A program made the translations under genes and the position numbers. From an uncultured Collinsella sp. (GTDB taxonomy: Bacteria > Actinomycetota > Coriobacteriia > Coriobacteriales > Coriobacteriaceae): DNA of 11,396 nt. The notes beneath the pieces were generated by a model. That model ran no database searches, had not been told where the DNA came from, and worked only from the letters and a program-made list of their open reading frames with translations. Shown one piece after another: positions 7,970 through 11,396 of the stretch (positions within the stretch are counted from its first letter, which is position 1; each line of letters starts with the position of its first letter). The stretch lies in the NCBI GenBank assembly GCA_902475785.1, contig CABSAN010000063.1:1-11396 (forward strand), written 5' to 3'.

Positions 7970-9439
7970 CTATTCGCGCTGAAAGATTTTGACTAGCTTG
8001 GTGTCCTTTATTTCGTAGACAATGTCTGCGACGTTCTCGACCAGCCTCTTATCGTGGGAGACGAACACTATCGTTCCGGCATAGGCGCTCATCATCTGCT
8101 CGAGGGCTTCGGCGCTCTTGATGTCCAGGTAATTTCCAGGCTCGTCCATGAGCAAGATGTTGTATCTGCCCAGCAGCATCTTCGCGAGTAGCAGCTTGAT
8201 GACTTCGCCTCCCGAGAGAACGCCAACGTCCTTTGTCAGGTCGCGCGGTCCGATTCCCATAGAGGCGAGGATGCCTCGAATTTCGGTCATGCTGTACTCG
8301 CAACCATCCTGCATGAACGAGATCGCAGACTGACGGGCGTCGAACTTGTAGCCTGTTTGCTCGAAGTAACCGATCTCTGCCTTGGGAGAGATGTTGATAC
8401 CGTCGGCGCGTCGAGCGATTGCCTTCAGCAGGCTGGTCTTTCCTGTACCGTTGCCACCGGTGATGGCCACTTTGGCACCGAGCGGTATCTCGAATTTCGC
8501 GTGGTCATAGAGCATGCAGTTGCCGAAGCTCAAGCTGAAATCGTCTGCCGAGATGGGAAATTTACTATGCAGTTCCAGGGCCTTGCTCTGGCGGAACCGC
8601 ACGGCGCGAATGCTATCTGGGGCCTCAATCCCTTCGAGCGCTTCGAGGCGCTTCTCCATGTCCTTAGCCGCCTGGTACATCCTCTTCTGTTTGGTGCCGG
8701 TTGCTTTCTGATGCCCCAATCGACCTGCATACTCGTTGCTTTTTTTCGCAGCCTTCCGCTTGGCGTCGACCTGCCGTGCTTTTTTCCGTTGTTTTTCGAT
8801 GGCGGCTTCGAGGCGATCGCGCTCGCGCATCGCCTCTTCGTATCGAGTCGCCTGAGCTTTGCGCTCTTCTTCTTTCTGTCGCAGATAGTCGGAGTAGTCA
8901 CCCCAGAATTCGGAAATACCGCCGTCTTTGAGCTCCCAGATCTTGTCTACCACCTGGTCGAGAAAATGACGGTCATGGCTCACGATGAGCAGAGCCCCAT
9001 CAAATGCCTTGAGTTGTCCGACGAGAAGGCGGATGCCGTCTTGGTCGAGGTGGCTCGTAGGCTCGTCGGCGAAGATCGCGCTTGCATGCTGGGAGAGTGC
9101 AGAGGCAATCTTGGCGCGTGTTTCCTCCCCGCCGCTCATCGTCTCCTGCGCCACTCCGGCGACGTTGAGACGGGAGAGCATCTCACCACTGTCCTGAGCC
9201 GCATCAAGGTCGAGTTCATCGAGTTGGCCGATGAGGGCAATGCTGCCGAAGCGCCTGACGTCGGCGTCCGCAATGGTAAGATTGCCGCTCAGAATTTTAA
9301 GCAGGCTGGTTTTGCCTGCGCCATTGTCTCCCACCAAGCCGATGCGATCGTAGGAGTAGATTTCCAACTCTTCGATATCTAGGATATCGCGGCCGGCATA
9401 TTCCAAAAAGATGTCTTTAGCTTTGACTATGAGTTCCAT
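7970..9439 (-). CDS. Msr(D)-like ABC-F ribosomal protection protein
   Basis: A soluble antibiotic-resistance ABC-F ATPase: it binds the ribosomal E site and dislodges macrolides and related drugs. The 489 aa compare with 487 in Msr(D), and the N-terminus MELIVKAKDIFLEYAGRDIL plus DYSDYLRQKEEERK and FRQSKALELH match Msr(D) closely as I recall it. ATPase 1: Walker A GDNGAGKT 37-44, signature MSGGEETR 101-108, Walker B with Glu126 (DEPTSHLD), SHDR 154-157. The basic interdomain linker spans about 185-275. ATPase 2: Walker A GGNGTGKT 328-335, LSGGE 408-412, Glu433 in MDEPGNYLD, SHDK 461-464. There are no membrane helices. ATG at 9439 follows AAAAGGCGG by 8 nt. It lies 261 bp downstream of the Mef-like gene on the same strand with no terminator between them, the same order as in mef(A)-msr(D). 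Resistance spectrum is inferred; the sequence is diverged, so the msr(D) symbol is not assigned. Confidence 0.93.
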   Translation of the reverse strand: MELIVKAKDIFLEYAGRDILDIEELEIYSYDRIGLVGDNGAGKTSLLKILSGNLTIADADVRRFGSIALIGQLDELDLDAAQDSGEMLSRLNVAGVAQETMSGGEETRAKIASALSQHASAIFADEPTSHLDQDGIRLLVGQLKAFDGALLIVSHDRHFLDQVVDKIWELKDGGISEFWGDYSDYLRQKEEERKAQATRYEEAMRERDRLEAAIEKQRKKARQVDAKRKAAKKSNEYAGRLGHQKATGTKQKRMYQAAKDMEKRLEALEGIEAPDSIRAVRFRQSKALELHSKFPISADDFSLSFGNCMLYDHAKFEIPLGAKVAITGGNGTGKTSLLKAIARRADGINISPKAEIGYFEQTGYKFDARQSAISFMQDGCEYSMTEIRGILASMGIGPRDLTKDVGVLSGGEVIKLLLAKMLLGRYNILLMDEPGNYLDIKSAEALEQMMSAYAGTIVFVSHDKRLVENVADIVYEIKDTKLVKIFQRE

Positions 9440-9461
9440 AGGTTGAACCGCCTTTTGTGTA

Positions 9462-9488
9462 TTAGCGTTTTACTGGAAGCGCAGCCAT
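9462..9488 (-). CDS. Possible 8-aa leader peptide upstream of the ABC-F gene
   Basis: A nine-codon ORF, MAALPVKR then TAA, ends 22 bp before the ABC-F start codon. Short leader ORFs precede msr(D) and many ABC-F genes. Against it: no clear Shine-Dalgarno is present (the upstream bases are TTTTTTGGC). A rival 26-codon ORF starts at GTG 9507, after a weak AAAGGCG, and overlaps the ABC-F start, ending at 9427. Neither can be preferred from the sequence. Confidence 0.25.
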   Translation of the reverse strand: MAALPVKR

Positions 9489-9530
9489 GCCAAAAAAGAT
9501 TGCTCACGTCGATTTTTCGCCTTTGCCCAA

Positions 9531-9569
9531 TTGCCGGCGCGAGCGTTTTGACCTTGCGCAAGCCGGCAA
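9531..9569 (-). other. Hairpin in the mef-ABC-F intergenic region
   Basis: TTGCCGGC and GCCGGCAA (9531-9538 and 9562-9569) form a perfect 8-bp stem with a 23-nt loop. On the - strand it is followed, about 33 nt later, by TTTTTT (9497-9492). The rest of the 261-bp gap shows no long ORF. The arrangement could be part of an attenuator or a processing site within the operon mRNA; the T-run is too far from the stem to be a standard terminator. Confidence 0.4.
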
Positions 9570-9700
9570 ATCCGAAAATGATAGTTGGCGACGAATAAGG
9601 AGCGCGATGCGGAATGTCGGTGCAATACCTCGTCGTCGCAAGGGCTTGAAGGCTGACGCTTGAACCGATGGCTGCTGCCTCTTTTTTTCGAATACTTGGG

Positions 9701-10987
9701 CTATTGAATCTGCCCGGTATCTCTTTTCCCCGCGTTTCGGACGCTCGGAGCAAGCAGCATAGCCATCGCAAGCAGTACCATGGTCGCTCCAGAGCCGACG
9801 AACCATAACGGAGCTCCAAGCAGATCCGCAAAAACGGAGGGGGCTGCGAGGCCCATGGGCATGGCCCACGCCATGATGGTTCCGTAGAGGCCGAAAACGC
9901 GGCCTAGGTACTCAGGAGGTATCTGCTCCTGCATAAGGGCAGTCTGGGTTCCCGCGTACAACGGGGAGCATGCGCCCATAAGAAAGCTCACCGGCAGGAA
10001 AGCAGCGAACAATGACGGGCCGAGCGATCCGGATACGATTGCGGCAATGCCGAAGCCGGCAATCGCGGCGACCATGGTGAACGACCTATTGCGGAACCCT
10101 CCCGTGGCCGCCAAAATGCCGGACCCAGCCAGCATGCCTGCAGAAAAAAGGATTTCCACCAAAGCGGCATCCCCCGTGCTACCGCCAAAATGCCCCAAGG
10201 TCATTATTGGGAACAATGCCGCGAGCGGAGAGAACGCGAAAGCGAAGACGAACCCGCACCAAAGAAGGGCGAACAGCCCCCTGTACTCCCTAATCAGCTT
10301 GTAGCCGTCCGAAATCTCAGAGAAGAGCTCTCGAACCTTATTGGAAAAGGACAAGCTGCGGTCGGCTTCATCGAGGCCCCCTGCGTCTATCTGTGCGGCG
10401 AGGACGGCTAAAGAAGCGAAAAGCGCTCCCAGCACGTCGAGGACAATCATAGCGGTAATGCCCGCCACGGGATAAATCACTGCTGCAAGCGCGGCGCCAA
10501 GAATGTATCCGCCGGACTGAATCGCCTGAGTCACCCCCGATAGGCGAACGAGATGCTCTGGCGGGGCGAGATGGGGCGTGAGAGATTGGGAGGCTGGCGT
10601 GTAGAACGAAGTACCAACTGCACGGAGAAACAGGGCGATGAGAATTAGCCATGCAGGTAAGCTGCCGGCCAACGAGGCAATCGCCAAGGCGGCACCCACC
10701 GCGGCAATGAAGAGGTCGGCGCCGATGAGGACACGTTTCAAAGGCAGTCTGTCGACAACGGCGCCCGCAAGGATTCCGAACAAAGCAATCGGCAGAAAGC
10801 CTGCCAGCGATGCTAAGGAGAGGAGAGAAGACGACCCTGTCGTGAGGGCGAGATGCCAAATAAGACCCATTTGGAGAATCGAACTCGTCAATGTCGAAAC
10901 GAGCTCCCCGCCCCATACGAAACAAAGCTTGAATTGCCATGAATGGCACAGCAGAACAGACCTGCCCCGAGAGGTTTCAAATATCAT
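9701..10987 (-). CDS. Mef-like MFS macrolide efflux transporter
   Basis: A 12-helix inner-membrane drug:proton antiporter of the Mef type. From ATG 10987 it has 428 aa; Mef(A) has 405. Features matching Mef(A) as I recall it: SSILQMGLIWHLALTTGS in helix 1 (about 35-52), MFS motif A GAVVDRLPLKRVLIGAD at 75-91, TSFYTPASQSLTP near 138-150, GLFALL before helix 7, and QIPPEYLGRVFGLYGTIMAWAMP near the end. A charged loop separates the two six-helix halves (about 205-245). The start is uncertain: no good ribosome binding site precedes ATG 10987, and the frame is open up to TTG 11038. It is first in an operon with the ABC-F gene, behind a leader ORF and attenuator. Export of macrolides is inferred from the family and from the ABC-F partner. 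Confidence 0.88.
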   Translation of the reverse strand: MIFETSRGRSVLLCHSWQFKLCFVWGGELVSTLTSSILQMGLIWHLALTTGSSSLLSLASLAGFLPIALFGILAGAVVDRLPLKRVLIGADLFIAAVGAALAIASLAGSLPAWLILIALFLRAVGTSFYTPASQSLTPHLAPPEHLVRLSGVTQAIQSGGYILGAALAAVIYPVAGITAMIVLDVLGALFASLAVLAAQIDAGGLDEADRSLSFSNKVRELFSEISDGYKLIREYRGLFALLWCGFVFAFAFSPLAALFPIMTLGHFGGSTGDAALVEILFSAGMLAGSGILAATGGFRNRSFTMVAAIAGFGIAAIVSGSLGPSLFAAFLPVSFLMGACSPLYAGTQTALMQEQIPPEYLGRVFGLYGTIMAWAMPMGLAAPSVFADLLGAPLWFVGSGATMVLLAMAMLLAPSVRNAGKRDTGQIQ

Positions 10988-11017
10988 GGTTATGTCCAAT
11001 CGTGAAATGGCGTGCAG

Positions 11018-11047
11018 AAAAACAGCGCGACGCCACAACAGCGCCGC
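11018..11047 (-). terminator. Attenuator hairpin between leader ORF and mef-like gene
   Basis: On the - strand GCGGCGC (11047-11041) pairs with GCGTCGC (11033-11027) as seven base pairs, one of them G-U, around loop TGTTGTG. TTTTT (11022-11018) follows after 4 nt. It lies between the leader stop and the mef start, so it would end transcription before mef unless disrupted. The 4-nt gap makes it weaker than a textbook terminator. Confidence 0.55.
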
Positions 11048-11059
11048 TTTCTAGGCGCT
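11040..11059 (-). promoter_or_regulatory. Antiterminator stem overlapping the attenuator
   Basis: AGCGCC (11059-11054), the last two sense codons of the leader ORF, pairs perfectly with GGCGCT (11045-11040) across an 8-nt loop. The second arm overlaps the 5' arm of the terminator stem, so only one of the two can form. A ribosome stalled early in the leader would leave AGCGCC free to form this stem; a ribosome at the stop codon would cover it. Confidence 0.5.
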
Positions 11060-11086
11060 CATCCACGTGCGGAAAAGACCAACCAC
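11051..11086 (-). CDS. 11-aa leader peptide of the mef-like/ABC-F operon
   Basis: The ORF reads MVGLFRTWMSA from GTG 11086 to TAG 11051. AAAGGAGG (11100-11093), almost a full anti-16S match, lies 6 nt upstream of the GTG, which is far better than the site of any other gene in this operon. The ORF is placed 63 nt before the mef start and directly ahead of paired alternative hairpins. By analogy with the leader peptides of mef(A), msr(D) and erm genes, it would be a drug-sensing ribosome-stalling peptide. It is not similar in sequence to those I recall (for example MTHSMRL-type or MYLIFM) and has no Arg/Lys-x-Arg/Lys motif. A second GTG at 11091 in another frame is too close to the Shine-Dalgarno. 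Confidence 0.62.
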   Translation of the reverse strand: MVGLFRTWMSA

Positions 11087-11126
11087 GACACCCCTCCTTT
11101 GTTAATTCGGTCTGGCAAACCATGTA

Positions 11127-11156
11127 ATATTAACGAGGCTTGAGTTTGCCTGTCAA
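11127..11156 (-). promoter_or_regulatory. Sigma-70-type promoter of the mef-like/ABC-F operon
   Basis: On the - strand a consensus -35 TTGACA (11156-11151) is followed after 17 nt by TTAATA (11133-11128) or after 18 nt by TAATAT (11132-11127). Transcription would begin near 11120, giving a leader of about 130 nt that contains the leader ORF and both alternative hairpins. Confidence 0.75.
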
Positions 11157-11223
11157 GAATCGAGCATCGGTAAGGGCAATCCTCTCTGGCCATTCGATTC
11201 CTTTTGTATCTTTGGTTGCATAG

Positions 11224-11378
11224 GTGACCCGCCAGGGCTATTACGCGTGGAAGAGGCGCCTGCCGAGCTGGCCGATGAGGCGCTGAAGATGGCCCTGGTC
11301 AGGCGAAACGATCCCAAGGGATGCGTACATCATTCGGATAGGGTTGATTTCCGATCCCAACCGAACACATTGAGCTGA
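11224..11378 (+). mobile_element. Decayed IS3-family transposase (OrfB) fragment
   Basis: VTRQGYYAWKRRLPS (11224-11268) matches the start of the IS3-type OrfB integrase. The frame then shifts and continues as ELADEALKMALVRRN and CVHHSDR (11265-11342), which in intact OrfB lies about 140 residues further on, just before the SQY of the conserved HSDRGSQY near the second catalytic Asp. After HSDR the frame reads VDFRSQPNTLS and stops at 11376-11378. So at least one large internal deletion has removed the first catalytic region, and TAG at 11221 precedes the fragment. It cannot transpose by itself. No terminal repeats can be defined within the window. The bases between the mef promoter and this remnant (11157-11223) show nothing. 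Confidence 0.72.
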
Positions 11379-11396
11379 CGGCACGCTCCCGCAGTT

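Noticed and set aside
8357..9382. A 341-codon + strand open frame opposite the ABC-F gene
   Set aside because: The ABC-F motifs on the other strand are complete, so this frame is a by-product of codon bias.
9661..9690. GGCTGCTGCC followed by T7 on the + strand, terminator-like
   Set aside because: The stem is only about 3 bp, and no + strand gene lies upstream that would need it.

Overview
The window reads as a bacterial chromosome segment of fairly high G+C with strongly G/C-biased third codon positions and short AT-rich intergenic gaps. Gene content (an alpha-glucoside PTS with a GH4 hydrolase, a PTS-fed fermentative lifestyle, a cytoplasmic asparaginase) and the style of the proteins resemble Coriobacteriia, most like Collinsella. 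That placement is from memory of such proteins, not from any search.

Left part (1-3870, + strand): the 3' part of a PTS EIICB gene whose reading frame is broken near position 46, then an intact NAD/Mn-dependent 6-phospho-alpha-glucosidase (GH4). Together they would take up and hydrolyse alpha-glucosides such as maltose as 6'-phosphates. After a GC-rich hairpin come the universally conserved ATPase gene ychF and, 11 bp further on, a small DUF1648 membrane protein. This YchF lacks two residues that matter in the E. coli protein.

Middle part (3880-7917): a divergent pair, an unrecognised 129-aa protein (-) and a 72-aa XRE regulator (+), shares a perfect 24-bp palindrome that is very probably the operator. 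A 243-bp gene-free stretch bounded by imperfect 40-bp inverted repeats follows. Next are a type I asparaginase (-) and GMP synthase guaA (+), divergent from each other across a dyad-bearing intergenic region. guaA ends at a very strong intrinsic terminator.

Right part (7970-11378): on the - strand lies a two-gene operon of a Mef-type MFS macrolide exporter followed by an Msr(D)-type ABC-F ribosome protection protein. This is the same order as mef(A)-msr(D) of streptococci, but the proteins are clearly diverged. Upstream of mef are a promoter with a consensus -35 box, a near-perfect Shine-Dalgarno, an 11-codon leader ORF, and two mutually exclusive hairpins, one followed by a T5 run. This is the layout of ribosome-stalling transcription attenuation and is the most interesting item in the window. 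A decayed IS3-family transposase fragment at the right edge suggests the resistance operon sits at a site of past mobile-element activity.
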